DNA from: Ornithodoros turicata | Taxonomy: Eukaryota; Arthropoda; Arachnida; Ixodida; Argasidae | DNA: 64,000 nt | Reading direction: 5' to 3' | NCBI RefSeq assembly: GCF_037126465.1 | Contig: NC_088201.1 | Coordinates: 3,105,001 to 3,169,000 of the forward strand | Shown here: positions 1 to 10,769 of the stretch, in pieces | Numbering within the stretch: the stretch's first letter is position 1 | Layout: the number at the start of each line of letters is the position of its first letter | Made by a program: the position numbers and the translations under genes | The notes under the pieces: generated by a model | Told to the model about the DNA's origin: nothing | The model's input: the letters and a program-made list of their open reading frames with translations, nothing else | Databases searched by the model: none

Positions 1-243
1 TTGACCATCAATTATGATGGCATAAAGCGCGTGTGCACGCGTTGCAATGCGGAAGGTCACTTTAAGAAGGACTGTGTGGCCCCTCTTTGTATCCGTTGTG
101 GTGAGGTTGGGCATGAGAGTTGCGACGCCTTGTGTAGGCGTTGTGGTGGAGACCACGTCGTGTCCGAGTGTTCGGCTGCGACGTGGACTTCCCGTGCTGG
201 GACTGGTCGCGTGACACCGAAAGCACCCGTTGTGCCGGCTGTG
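1..243 (+). pseudogene. Tx1-clade LINE ORF1 fragment, CCHC zinc knuckles
   Basis: The window opens inside an ORF1-type nucleic-acid-binding protein. Successive short Cys/His clusters are visible: CTRCNAEGHFKKDC, CIRCGEVGHESC and CRRCGGDHVVSEC, spaced like retroelement zinc knuckles. A stop at 241-243 ends this frame. Similar knuckles recur near 34975-35090 just ahead of a Tx1-like endonuclease, which is the reason for the family assignment. The left end is cut by the window. Role in the family: binding LINE RNA in the retrotransposition RNP. This copy cannot encode a working element because almost all of ORF2 is missing downstream. Confidence 0.7.
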
Positions 244-1503
244 TAAGCTGCGCAGGCTGCCAGTGCGGACACCCCAACCGTAGTTGTGTCTCGAGAAGAT
301 GAGCATCCCGTTCTAGAAGCTGTTAGTGTGGCGGCTGCGAATGAACGTGGTGTTGGTGACCCTACACCTGACACCAGCCGTGGCGTCTTCAGTCGGTTGC
401 TGAGCGACCTTCCTGGCTCCTCTCAGGATTTTGTCTGGCAAGCCTCGTGGGACGTTCTCCCTTCCATCGATAGGTTACGTCGGTTCGGTTATGGTGCAGA
501 GTTCCACATGTTGTTTCTGCGACCGACCCGAGAGTGTCCAACACGTCTTTTACGATTATCGCGTGTCACGTGTCTTTTGGGCCCGGGTTTCACGCCGCTT
601 CTTCTTGCACTACCCCATGCAGTGGGGAGCACTCCGCGTGCCTCCTCGCTCGCCTACGCATCGCCTTTTCCGCATGGTTACCTTCTTGGGCTTTGAGACG
701 CTTTGGAAAGCTCGCACTCGTGCTCTGCTCCGACGCGGGAGGTTCTTGCCGATCTTAGCGGCGGTCGCGTCCCTGCAGCGATCTGCACTCAGATCTTTCC
801 TTAGTTCTGAGCTGCACCGCATGTCCCCTGAAGCTTTTCTTCAGACTTGGTATGCGGAAGCTCTTTTCTGTATGAGAAAGGATCTGGTGGTATTCCCACA
901 TCGGTAAACGTCGCCCTAGCTTTTATGCGTGCGCAGGTGATACTGAAATAGTTTGCCATACCAATAGTTAGTTTTTTTTTTCTTCGTACATGGGCAACTC
1001 ACTAATTTTCTGCATGGACGATTCTGTTGTTTTCGTGCATACACCACGTTGTTTTTATCAGAGACATCTGTGCACATGCCCTTCTGTTTGTCAATGAAAA
1101 AATGGCTAGGAAGCAAGCGAGCTGGTGAAGATGATGCATAATGTAAAAAACCCGTGTTTGTGTCTGTCCCTTCGTGTTCCCTAGTCTCGGGGTTTTTTAC
1201 ATTATGCTTCTGTTTGTGTGTACTTTTGTAAATGTAATAGTGTGTGTTCTCTAGTTGCGTGTGTGTACGTATGTGTGGCTGAGGGTGTGCATACATTACA
1301 TCGAGTGTGTTGCGAAAACTCGAATTTTGTACATAAGGTAGTGTCATGTGTCACTGCAACCTCGTCAATGTACCCTTTCTCTCCTTTGTTCTCCTCCATT
1401 CACCTCCTCTTACATATATCTTGTAATAGTCCCATGTCACATTGTTAGTAACCTCACTGCATCCTGTAAAGGTCACCTGTGCACTGTAAATAAAGTTTCC
1501 TTA
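244..1503 (+). pseudogene. Internally deleted Tx1-like LINE: ORF1 remnant joined to ORF2 C-terminus and 3'UTR
   Basis: From about 250 to 370 the sequence still reads like the Ser/Val-rich ORF1 tail. From about 400 it reads as the extreme C-terminus of ORF2: the DFVWQASWDVLPSIDRL stretch corresponds to DILWRFAWKVQPTRDRL near 6275, and CFCDRPESVQHV is the terminal Cys-rich finger. Reading frames shift around 430-530. The last coding frame ends at 905-907. The 3'UTR ends in an AATAAA-containing stretch (about 1488-1503). Endonuclease and reverse transcriptase are absent, so this is an internal deletion derivative rather than a 5' truncation. Confidence 0.65.
1104..1215. repeat. Hairpin repeat, copy 1 (family also at 49.9 and 51.6 kb)
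   Basis: A flank containing AGGAAGCAAGCGAGCTGG is followed by inverted arms, GCATAATGTAAAAAACCC at 1135-1152 and its complement at about 1190-1208. Between the arms lies a GTGTCTGTCCCTTCGTG segment. The same flank and arms occur at 49868-50010 (variant arms) and, inverted, at 51549-51700. The unit sits inside the 3'UTR of the deleted LINE. The mobilising element is unknown. Confidence 0.6.
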
Positions 1504-1514
1504 TTCCAACACCA

Positions 1515-1797
1515 AGGCTTTTGCCCCATACTCGAGACCGGCGTGCCTCCTTTGGACTCAGCCGTAGACCCTCCAGTGGATAACTCGTCTACAACATCAT
1601 ATACTTCGCCGAAAGTATGAGACGACGAAATGGCGCCGTGTGAAGATCGCAAGAGCAAGCATGACCTTCAATTGACATCCGGATCCGGGGGCAGCCCGTC
1701 TAGGAAGAAGACGAGGAGGAAACTCAAGTCTGCGTCCCCGTTGGAGAGCCAGTTCTCGGGTTCGTCGTCGGACTCATCCGGTGCCTTGCAATCCTAG
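1515..1797 (+). pseudogene. Tx1-like LINE ORF1 C-terminal tail
   Basis: Two overlapping frames read as an ORF1 tail. The frame from ATG 1630 is basic then Ser-rich (SRKKTRRKLKSAS, then SSSDSSG) and stops with TAG at 1795-1797. One base later an ATG at 1799 opens the endonuclease frame, so ORF1 stop and ORF2 start are nearly adjacent. The corresponding tail at 35.8 kb has no stop and runs into ORF2. The 5' part of this copy is missing. Confidence 0.55.
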
Positions 1798-1798
1798 T

Positions 1799-4040
1799 AT
1801 GCAAGTGCGTATACTGACACCTAACGTCCAGGATTTTAAAAATCCCAATAAGCAAGCCGATGTGGTCAATCTCGGGTACAGACTAAAGTGCGACATACTC
1901 TTGCTCCAAGAAGTACATTTTCAAAACAAGTTAGAGGTAGCCGCATTTAAGCGGAAATATCGGTTGCCTCGTTTTTCTAGTTTTTGTGTAGGCAGAGATG
2001 CCTGCGTTGGGATAGTTATTTTCAGTCGCCATCTTCTAAAAGATAGTTTCGTCTCGTATGATAGCGATGGCAGGGTTATTTGCCTCGACTTTTTCATAGG
2101 CTATGCTAAGCATCGGCTGGTGAACGTCTATGCCCCTGCATCCGCATCTCTCACGAACCGTTTTTTTTCCGTGAGGTGGAGGACCGCGTGCGAGTCAACT
2201 GTCCTGTCTTGATAGCCGGCGATATCAATTGTGTGACCGACTCAAATCGCGATGTCCGCGGTCCGGGACAGGGTAGGCCTACTTGGAACGCTAGAGGCCT
2301 GCGGCAGCTGTTGTCGGTCTTCGACCTAGTTGATGCGTGGCCTTTGCTTCAGGATGACGTTTTCGCTGCAACATGCGTCCAGGGGACCCTCTGCGAGTCG
2401 CTTGGACAGGTTCTACGTGCCCCGGTCCGCATCGACGTCTGTCAAGGAATGCAGTGTCGTGACCTCTACGTTTTCGGCGACATATGTCAGCGACCACAAG
2501 CCTCTAATCCTAGTGCTGCACACTTCGCGTATACGTGATCGCGGTGCGGGGACGTGGCGACTTGTCCCGCCCCTTCTCAACGATCCCATCATTGTCGCCG
2601 ACGTTACTGTCCGCATCAGGGAATACGCAGTCGTGTCTGGTCGCGACCCAACAGCCCAAGAATGGGAAGGTTTCAAGGATTGGGTGAGAGGTGTCCTGAA
2701 GGCCTGGGGCAGGCGTCGTGCAAGATACCGTACACGCGAATTGAACTCTCTTTCTGCGAAGATACGCTTCGTGCACAGGGGCCACCCAATGACGTCATTG
2801 ATGACAGAGTACCTTGAATCACTCATTCACTGCACTCTTTTGCGGTGTTCATCCGCTACAGCCCGCCAAGAACGCTGCCAATCTAGATTGGTGGCCGGCC
2901 CTGAAGTCCTACGTTACATCCATGACACGTCGGCATCAGGCAAAGCTCAGGCAGCTGTTCACAGTTTCCAGCGACAGGATGGCAGCATCACGGCAGATCC
3001 TTCCGATGTAGCAACGGGGTTCGTTGGGTTCTTCCGTGGACTGTACCCAAACCCTGCATCGACTGCCGTTGTTTCTCTCGGTGTTTTTCCCTTAAAAACA
3101 CTCCCGCAGGCTGAGAGCAATAGATTTGAAGACTTCATTCGCATCGAAGACCTCGATGCTGCTGTGCGCAGAGCAAAGAGTGGTACAAGCCCGGGACCGG
3201 ACGGGCTACCCGCAGAGTTTTACTGCACGTTCTGGCCGATGCTGCGTACCTGCTTCATACAGGTTGTTCGACGTGGTTTCGAGGCTGGAGCCCTCCCATC
3301 GTCTTTTGGACTGGGAAGCATTAAACTTGGGCCTAAGAAAGCTGGTAATCCTGCAGATCCGGAATCGTGGAGGCCGATCACGCTCCTCAACAACGACTAC
3401 AAGCTCGTGACAGCAGCAATAGCTTTCCAAGTCACTCAAGTGCTCCCGCTGCTACTTCACGCTGGGTAATCAGGCGGTGTAGCAGGCTGCAGCCTGTGCG
3501 ACAGCCTGAGTGGGATCCGCGACCTCTTGCACTACACACGGCGACGGGCAGCGTCCGGCGGTCTCCTTTCCTTGGACCAGGCCAAGGGACTTGACAGAGT
3601 GTTACACGCATACCTTTTTTCGCTGCTGACCGCTTATGGCTTTCCAGAGATTTTTGTGTCCGGCATACGTTTGCTGTACGCCAACCACCGCAGCCAGATG
3701 AGTGTAGCAGGATTGCAGTCCTTTTGCTTCCCTATCCAGTGAGCTGTCCGCCAAGGCTGCCCATTGTCTCCCGCCTTTACGCCCTGGCCCTGGACCCTTT
3801 TTTACAATGCGTAAAAGCGTCCCGTGCAGTCAATGAACTCCCCCTTCCTGGAGCGGGAAGTTGGAAGATATCTGCGTATGCTGATGACGTCACACTCTTC
3901 ATCAACGACCTATGCTCGCTAACTGCAGTCCTGCAGCTGTACGAGTAATACGCAGCAGCATCAGGCAGTCAACTTAACGCCCAAAAATCCAATATTCTCC
4001 CCATTGGATCGTTTTATGTCGACCCTGACTTTCCGAGAAC
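1799..4040 (+). pseudogene. Tx1-clade LINE ORF2 (endonuclease and reverse transcriptase), frameshifted
   Basis: Family role: APE-type endonuclease nicks the target and the RT copies LINE RNA there. Visible endonuclease motifs in order: LLLQEVHF (about 1900), VNVYAP (about 2123), LIAGDIN (about 2210), SRLDRFYVP (about 2400) and VSDHKPLIL (about 2490), spread over three frames. The RT begins with SGTSPGPDGLPAEFY (about 3178) and WRPITLLNNDYKLV (about 3368), a Tx1/L1-type block. VRQGCPLSP (about 3748) and AYADDVTLF (about 3877) follow after stops and shifts. The thumb and C-terminus are lost at about 4022-4060, where a different LINE begins. Dead copy. Confidence 0.8.
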
Positions 4041-4060
4041 TGGAGCCCTCTGAGTTTTGA

Positions 4061-5140
4061 ATGGATGCTGACGGATGGATGCAACTCCTCACCGGTCTTC
4101 AAGGCAACCTCACCACGTCCCTAGGCCGCCTGGCTAGGTCGCACGCCAATTGCGCCCTACCGTACGACGAATGTATCCCACGGCCTGCTGCTCCATGGCG
4201 TGAAGCAATGCCCAATATCTCGTTGCACATTCCAGGGCTAAGAAAGAAGGACGAATCCAGCTCACTGGAAGCCAAGGCAGCTGCCGAGGTCCTAATTATT
4301 GACACTTTTCACGCTGACACTCTGGTGTTCACAGATGGCTCTGTTGACGCAGAGTGTAGAAGCGCTACTTCCTCCTTTTATATCCCATCATTAAATGTGG
4401 CATGGCAAGGACAATCAGTTCGATACCCAATATGCTCTACGACGGCTGAGCTTCTGGCAATATTACATGCAGCAGCTGCGGTACAGGTCAAGGGTATCAC
4501 CAAGGCTGTCATCCTCACGGATTCGCGTAGCGCTCTGCAAATGATGATGAACCCCACATGCAATAGCATTCTAGCCCGGTGTATCAGAACGTCATGTGCC
4601 TAACACAAGACAATCGGTCGAGACATCTCCCTGCAATGGATCCCCTCCCACGTCGGCATTAGTGGCAACGAAAAAGCGGATCAACTAGCATCTGCTGCAC
4701 ACCACAGCACTAGCCCTAGTTTTCCAACCCCCGGAGACAGCGACAGAAAATTAGTCATCAATGAGATAGTTCTTGTGCAGCACCCTGGGATCCGGGAGAT
4801 CCTGGAAAATCATCGGCTTGATCTCCGCAGGAAGGACTTTCCCGCAGTACACAAACTCTGCTCTTCAGGTTGCGAACAAGACGCGCTTTCACTAAATCAC
4901 AATTATTCAAGATTGGCTCTCTAGACAACGCAAATTGCATACATTGTCAGCAAATTGATTCTATCGAGCACATCCTACTGCTTTGCTGTGCATATGCTGC
5001 GGTGCGGGATAAATACCTTGGCCACTGCAGGAACTGTACGGTGGATGATGTCCTACATCCCAAAGGCTCTCTCACGGAAATACACCCCAAAATTCGCAGC
5101 CTCATCTACTTTCTCCAGGAATCTGGCCTCGTTCAAAGGC
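4061..5140 (+). pseudogene. I-like LINE 3' region: RNase H domain and Cys-rich C-terminus
   Basis: An RNase H fold is readable with all four acidic positions: VFTDGSV (about 4325), TTAELLAIL (about 4440), LTDSRSALQ (about 4515), and after an in-frame stop at 4601-4603, IPSHVGISGNEKADQLA (about 4640). A frameshift near 4870-4890 leads to CIHCQQIDSIEHILLLC, the terminal zinc-finger-like segment. RNase H in a LINE points to the I/Nimb-type group rather than Tx1. The 5' two thirds of the element are absent and the break coincides with the end of the Tx1 copy. The copy continues on the far side of a foldback insertion to about 5418. Confidence 0.72.
5107..5140. repeat. 34-bp direct repeat, left copy (flank of foldback)
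   Basis: The 34-bp unit beginning TACTTTCTCCAGGAATCTGG recurs at 5346-5379 with one mismatch. Both copies flank the hairpin element. This is far longer than the 2-bp target duplication seen for intact members of the foldback group. Confidence 0.8.
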
Positions 5141-5345
5141 CAACCACTGCCACGAACGATAGGGTTATCGCTTCTGATTCGAGGAGAGAGGAGGGCGTAC
5201 GCCTTTTTGTGGCAATTATCACATATCCAAATTGCCACAAAAAGGCGTACGCCCACCACTTTCCTCGAATCAGAAGCGATAACCCTATCTCGTGGCAATG
5301 GTTGATGCACAGCGTGCTTTGCAGTGAAGTTCTGTTTTTAGGGTG
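5141..5345. mobile_element. Foldback MITE, 5'-truncated, inside the I-like LINE
   Basis: Long inverted arms meet at about 5217-5230: AGGGTTATCGCTTCTGATTC near 5159 and its complement near 5263-5284, with GGCGTACGCC in each arm. The right end reads CAGTGAAGTTCTGTTTTTAGGGTG then TA, matching the end type of other foldbacks here. The left end lacks the corresponding terminus. It splits the I-like LINE. A related copy lies at 11120-11369. Confidence 0.75.
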
Positions 5346-5418
5346 TACTTTCTCCAGGAATCTGGCCTCGCTCAAAGGCTATAAGTACTGCTCGGACTTC
5401 TCGGCAACTCTGCAATGA
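5346..5418 (+). pseudogene. I-like LINE tail after the foldback, with right 34-bp direct repeat
   Basis: The right copy of the 34-bp repeat is at 5346-5379, then the coding-like sequence ends at a TGA (5416-5418). The region to about 5490 is short 3' sequence of the LINE without a recognised gene. Confidence 0.5.
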
Positions 5419-5489
5419 CAGCCCTAAATCTTAAATTTCGGTCGTCATCATTCCTTCATCTGTTATCACACCATATCATCTCATCCTGG

Positions 5490-5585
5490 CTACAGTCGTG
5501 ACGCAGCCCACATACGTGAGGCCAACAACGGCAAGCCGGTTCTTCGTCACCACCACCACCACTACCACCACCACCACCACCACCG
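5490..5585 (+). mobile_element. SINE 3' end with (ACC)n tail
   Basis: CAGTCGTGACGCAGCCCACA, then GTGAGGCCAACAACGGCAAG, then a CACCACCACC-rich tail. The same 3' module occurs at about 19870-19938 (plus) and 45773-45830 (minus). The tRNA-like head is missing, so this is a 5'-truncated copy. Confidence 0.6.
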
Positions 5586-5591
5586 ATGCAA

Positions 5592-6775
5592 CAATGCACG
5601 AGCATGCGCATACTTGGTGTTTTTTTTTATCAAGATGGCTCCACGCCTCTCAACTGGCCACTGGCCACTCGGCGGATCCAGGACTGGTGTCGCGCAGCGC
5701 AGGTGTACGACTTCTCGTACACAGAGCGAGCGTATCTCCTCCGGTGCGTCTTTCTAGGCCACCTTTGGTTTCTGGCCCACGTTCTTCTGCCGCTTGCCAC
5801 TGTAACATCACGTATAAACACGGAGATCCTCTCGTTCTTCTGGAGTCGGAAAACAGCATCTTCTCGATCAACAGATGCTCCGCATGACTCCACAGAGAGG
5901 AGGTCGGGCAGTGCCGGATGTTGCCATTGCCTGTCGGTGTTTCGCATTGCGTACTTTAATGCGCATTTTGTCATCGGAGCATACCCCTGCCCAAGCACTT
6001 CTACATTATTGCCTAGGCCCCCTTCGTCGCCATCTCAAGCCTGATGCACAGCTGAACAACAGTCCAAGCGCTGGGGTACCTGGAAGGTTCCAAGCTGCAA
6101 TAGTGCGATTCTTCCAACAAGTCTGCGTTGCAATTCCCACTGTCGACTCCGGAATAACACCACCGCTCCGTGTGGCCACTCTCGTAGCTTCCACAGCTGG
6201 ACCCTCTCGTCGTGCTATACAAGGTACCCAAATTCGGTGGCCTGTTTTCGTCCCGTCCTTACTCCCTGGTGACCCTCAGGACATACTCTGGAGATTCGCC
6301 TGGAAGGTTCAGCCTACTCGTGACCGACTAGGACGCTGGGGAATCGTACCCCACTCTACGTGCTCCTTTTGCGGACACCCCGAGTCGAACGAACATGTCA
6401 TCTATGAGTCGTGTAGCCAAAGCTTTCTGGCAGAATCTGCGAAGGTCCACACGCATTCGGTGTCCCGTGGATTTTCGTGCAACCTTGCCTCGTCTGCGTT
6501 CGCCCGACGGTCACATGCGAGGCCTGCTAACAGCATGCGGACCATCAGTCTTGTCGTCCGCCAGCTGCCAAGCTGTTGCCCAGAGTCGCCCAGGGACTCC
6601 AACCTTGCTGCTTGTACAGCGGGCAAGGTGTCTCGTAGTCAAGACACCCCAAGAAGAGCTCTCTTCAACTGCTGACCACGTTTTCCTTACAAGATGGGAA
6701 GGCCTGTCCTATCTGGAACGTTGGGGAGGATCGTTCTCCTTGCGGGACTATCGAGTATTGCAGCGCGGAGGCTGA
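5592..6775 (+). pseudogene. Tx1-clade LINE ORF2, C-terminal half
   Basis: Begins in the post-RT region (MRILGVFF, then SRINTEILSFFWSRK) and continues through a frameshift near 5875 to TPQRGGRAVPDVAIA, DILWRFAWKVQPTRDRLGRW and the terminal finger CSFCGHPESNEHVIYESC. A further shift near 6400 is needed to reach the end of the frame at 6773-6775. Order and motifs match the C-termini at 11.7-12.3 kb and 36.9-37.8 kb. The endonuclease and RT are absent: the copy starts directly after a SINE tail. Confidence 0.75.
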
Positions 6776-7175
6776 TAAGTCGTACAATTTCGTCAATCCG
6801 TCATTTCCATTTTTCATTGCTCAGTCCATCTGTATGTATCTCATTAACACCTGTATATAGCCTGGACATTTAATTTTTTCGTCGTAGCATATATAGGCCT
6901 CGCCTGTCCATCACATTCACACATGTTCATTAGTACAGTACTTTTAAAAGCCATGTCTTCGTGCCACCTGTAATTACGCCACCCGCTGAATAAATTTAAA
7001 AAAAAACTGAATGGCGTAACTTCAGTGCTCGCGAACGAGCACCGTAAAAAGGAAAGAAATACAAGGAGGACGGTCGTTTTGAAGTCATAGGCATGCCACC
7101 CTGGTGTAAATAGGCGGCGATTGATTTTCATCTGTGACACCTAAGTAATCACTGTGAATAAAACCTTTTTGAGAA
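6776..7175 (+). other. 3'UTR of the Tx1-like copy
   Basis: No gene. The last 50 bp (about 7126-7175) reads TGATTTTCATCTGTGACACC to TGAATAAAACCTTTT. The reverse complement of this stretch is inserted at 35448-35503 with a poly-T tract and target duplication, which defines this as the natural 3' terminus of the family. Confidence 0.7.
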
Positions 7176-7198
7176 AACTATCAAACGGTCGCTCCAGG

Positions 7199-8092
7199 GG
7201 TCGGGTTCACAAACGCGATCGTAAGTTACGCTAAGATGCGCCAAGACGTCGTAGCCTGCGACGCGCGAACGACGGCGTCGTAAGCGCGATTCACAAAGCT
7301 ATCGTAGTGGAGAGGGTGCCCCCTTTGACGAGGAAGAGGAAGTTGCTCGCTTCCTGTCACGTGCACCTGGGAGAGAAAGAGCCGAAGCGTGCGAGACTAT
7401 GTTTTCGCTATGGTAACGATGACGAAAATTTGTAATCGCACCAATGAGAGTCATCCCATTAGAAGAAGACGAAGTTTTTCGCCCCAAATGTTTTGTTATT
7501 GCACGTGCTCTCGGCCTTTCGGTAGCCTTAATGGATGCCATGCAATCACAGGCGAAAGGCGTTCGATGACACAGCAAATATATTCCCAGTATGTTCGTCT
7601 CGGGGAGGGGGTGGGTGAGGGTGTTTTGTAAGCGGTGTGTGGCACCCAGTTTTGCTGCTTTTATGGCTTCTTTTGCCTTTCTTACAGACAATTTCGAGGG
7701 GTGTTTGGGGTGTCTTAGCGGTGTGTAGGGGATGCTTGAAAAATCCCTGCAACCCGATCTTACGGAGCACAAAGTTGAAGCATTTGTTGAAGGTTACCAA
7801 GCAAAAGGTGCCTCAATATCACTTTGGGGATGATCTCGAAGGTCCTGTGGCAAAGTGCAATGCGTTGGCGCGTATTACGGAGTCTTTATTTGCCGTCTCC
7901 AAATCCACCGCTGCCAAATAACGCCGCCATCTTTCTTCGTAAAACTGCTCGGGAGCTCTCGCAGGATTCCGCCGTAAGCTGCGAAGATTTTGCGACGCGC
8001 GCCCTTCGTGAATCTACACTTCGTCGTAACATTCCCGTACGACGGAGATACGACAGATTCCGTCGCACGAGCTCTTTGTGAATCCGACCCGG
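7199..8092. mobile_element. TIR element, about 0.9 kb, family unassigned
   Basis: The left end GGGTCGGGTTCACAAACGCG is matched by an inverted right end AGCTCTTTGTGAATCCGACC. The sub-terminal parts are also loosely inverted (GTCGTA and TACGAC motifs at both sides). No transposase was recognised inside and a clean target duplication could not be read, so the superfamily is left open. Confidence 0.5.
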
Positions 8093-8670
8093 GGTTTTGC
8101 TACAAGCTGCCAATTGCTCACCTATCCCCACGCTCGCAGCGCCATTGCGTTACGGCGAATATTACATAGCATTACAAGTTCTCCTCGTTCTGACGAATGA
8201 AATACTGTTTTTGTTATATTTATGGCAATTTACAACTTAGCTCGAATAAAATAAGCATTGCTTCTCTAAAAATATAATTTGTCGGCGACGAAATGTCGCT
8301 ATTCAAATGAACCGGGAAGTCGCGCCATGACCAGACGCGACAGCGACAAAATCTGCAGCGCGTCGCTTGTTATGAGGTCCGCGCCTCACGGGTGCAGCTA
8401 CCCGATCCATTCGCGAGGCAGCAGCAGGCTAGCAACAAACTATATTTGTGGAAAAAGAGTGCGTATTTTATAATTGGTTTTGCGGCATATCTATAGTCTC
8501 AAATATCATAATTTTTTGCACTTAGTCACCCTAGGGAAATAATATACAACGGTTCTGAGGCTGAAACATAGAACAGACGACCACACCGTAAGCCTCAAGA
8601 AGCCTAGAACATGAACAATTGAAATATGGTCGAATATTAGTTGAATGACGCCCCTTGCTTAGTGGTCGGA
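8093..8670. other. No gene recognised
   Basis: Mixed-composition sequence with no supported ORF. GTTCTGAGGCTGAAACATAG near 8553 is related to the SINE head module at 13.4 and 18.75 kb, so a decayed SINE probably lies at about 8550-8640. Confidence 0.4.
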
Positions 8671-8675
8671 AAGCT

Positions 8676-8750
8676 GGTGCCACCGTAGCGTAATTGGTTA
8701 GCGCATTCGACCGGCAATGTTCAAATCCCGCCGCTGTCTGGCTTTTTCGA
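8676..8750 (+). mobile_element. tRNA-like SINE head
   Basis: TAGCGTAATTGGTTAGCGC (A-box-like) and GTTCAAATCCC (B-box-like) are correctly ordered, but the space between them is too short for an intact anticodon arm. A pol III-type SINE head or tRNA pseudogene is therefore more likely than a functional tRNA. Confidence 0.55.
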
Positions 8751-10190
8751 CGACTGCCGTACTTGAGCGATATGTGCGTGTATGTGGCGCTGTATAGTCC
8801 TGTCTGTCACCACACAATATGCAAGAAATCCTGATAATTTGCAATAACGGCAAAAACGATTACTTTATCGATTCAAATTGCTGCTTCCCACCAACAAGAT
8901 GGGGCTTCCATTTTGACGTGCCACCCACATCTCTAGCTTTCATTGTTCGCTGCAGTTGCATGCCGCCAAATCTAGCAGATTTTGGCAAACGACGGGTAAC
9001 GCTGTATATATCTACTGGAAGTAGGTGCAAGATTTTGTTGCCGCGACATAAAGCTTCCTTGTCGCTTGAGTCGGGGGCGATCTTGTCGCGACAGTTACGT
9101 ACCCTAAGCTCCTCGAGTGAGGTTGAACGCCTTCCAAGGAGGAAAGAATACACATCCGCCGACAGCTTGGATCATTGGACAACGTACAGGTGGGAGTATC
9201 TGGCTCTTATATCGTGTGCGATAGATGTGAAGGTTTATCCCACATCACGGTTTCATCATCCTATACAAGATCCGTCCACAGCGGCTGAAGAAATCGCGAA
9301 GAAGCATCTATGTTTACTACGTGGATGATTCCATCTCAACTCAGGCAGGGAGGTCTGGCCACCATTACCGATTTCCTTTGAAAAAACATATGTTGTACGC
9401 CAACACGCATACACACAAGAGCAATAAATATTTTGAATCAATGTATTCTGGTCCGCAGAAAAAAAAAAAAAAAAAGACTTTCTGACGGAGCGACTTTGAC
9501 ATTTTGTTCCTCGCCAGCGAACAGTCCCAAACTATAGATTTTTTTGTGTGCAATACGTCAGGTGCAATGGCTTTCAGCGTGCGTAAACAGCACGGGTCAA
9601 TTATATCTTGATCCTCAATTAAATTAAAAATCGCCAGAGTTGCAAAAAATTCAGATTTTGCTCATGTTTGTCTTTGTAATATACTCCTCCTATACACGCC
9701 ATCGAGTTGTATGAGGTACCGGCGTGTAGGTCGAAGCGTTAAATTGATGTCGTCAAATTTACATGCCTGTACGTTGCTCATTTTCGGCAAGGCGGTGTAG
9801 AGTACAGCTATATGCTATCAAAAATCGGGTTTTTTTTTGGGACTCTTGTTTCTCAAAAATCCTATCTCCGACCTCTTTCATATTTTAAAGTTACATAGCC
9901 CAGGCTATATGACGTACATGTGTCCGCAAAACGGAAGGTTCCCTCTCAGCACAACTCGGGATAGCGTGCGACAAACTGGGGAATGCCGGCCATCTGGAAA
10001 CCTTGAACCGTGATACAACCAACAGGTAATAATCGTGCGCAATAAAACAGAACCATACACCCTTTTGAGCACCTAGTCGTCAAGAACTGGTTCATTTGTA
10101 TGCAATATTTTCCTGTTGTGTACATACAATGTTCCTTTTCAGAAGCTACTCCGGTTGTTCCTCGGAAACTCTGGACATCTGGACAGTGAC
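8751..10190. other. Unassigned sequence with AATAAA and poly-A at 9423-9475
   Basis: A 169-codon frame at 8819-9328 has no motif I recognise and may be chance. AATAAA at about 9423 is followed by a run of about 17 A at 9460-9476, the arrangement of a retrotransposed 3' end on the plus strand, but the source RNA is unknown. The rest holds nothing I can support. Confidence 0.35.
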
Positions 10191-10193
10191 GCG

Positions 10194-10670
10194 TCAATCT
10201 CCGTCCACTTTTTTTTCGTCCACATGTGGCAATAGTAGATTCCGACGGGCGCTCGCTCTGCCTTCCATTCTTCCTTCTTTGAGACCCGGAATGTTTCTAG
10301 GGAACTTGCTTCGAATAACAAACGCGTAGTCCTCTCGATTTTTTTGGCTTAAGATGGCTCCCGTCGCCGCAGCAGAAGTTACAAGTGATGGTGCCTGGCC
10401 CCGCAAGTTGTGCAGGGAGTCCAAGTGCTTTATCAATCCACCAATTCCGTCAGCCGAGCTCTTGCCGTGACCCGTGGCGGAAAATATCCATTCCGTCACG
10501 TGCGATCTTTTCTGGAATTCATATCGCTGATACCGGTTCTTGAAATGACTGTCGGCTCTGTCTGGCACTAATATGGCTCCGGCAAAGACACCAGCATTTT
10601 CGTCCACCCAGTCCTCAATAAAGGGCATCCAGGCATGAGCGGAGTCGTGACGAATGTTATCAGTAAGCAC
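10194..10670 (-). pseudogene. Transposon-derived ORF fragment with GHGKSSADGIGG motif
   Basis: The 158-codon minus frame contains LTDNIRHDSAHAWMPFIEDW, then SHFKNRYQRYEFQK, then FSATGHGKSSADGIGGLIKH. I recall this spacing (TDN...HD, FKNR, HGK..DGIGG..KH) from repeat-encoded hypothetical proteins of arthropods and other invertebrates with a presumed DDE/RNase H-like core. That recollection is family-level, not a database match. The N-terminal part is missing upstream, where a Tx1 LINE lies head to head from about 10770. The function in this copy is unknown and it is probably a dead fragment. Confidence 0.45.
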
Positions 10671-10769
10671 TGGGAAATGTTGGTCTAGGTACCATGGATG
10701 GTCTGCTTGAAGTCAATACAACAATGGTCTAATTAGCTCTCCTGCTTGATGACAATACACATGATGGTC

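Noticed and set aside
8676..8750. Functional tRNA gene
   Set aside because: A- and B-box-like sequences are present but too close together for an anticodon arm, and a longer repeat-like body follows.
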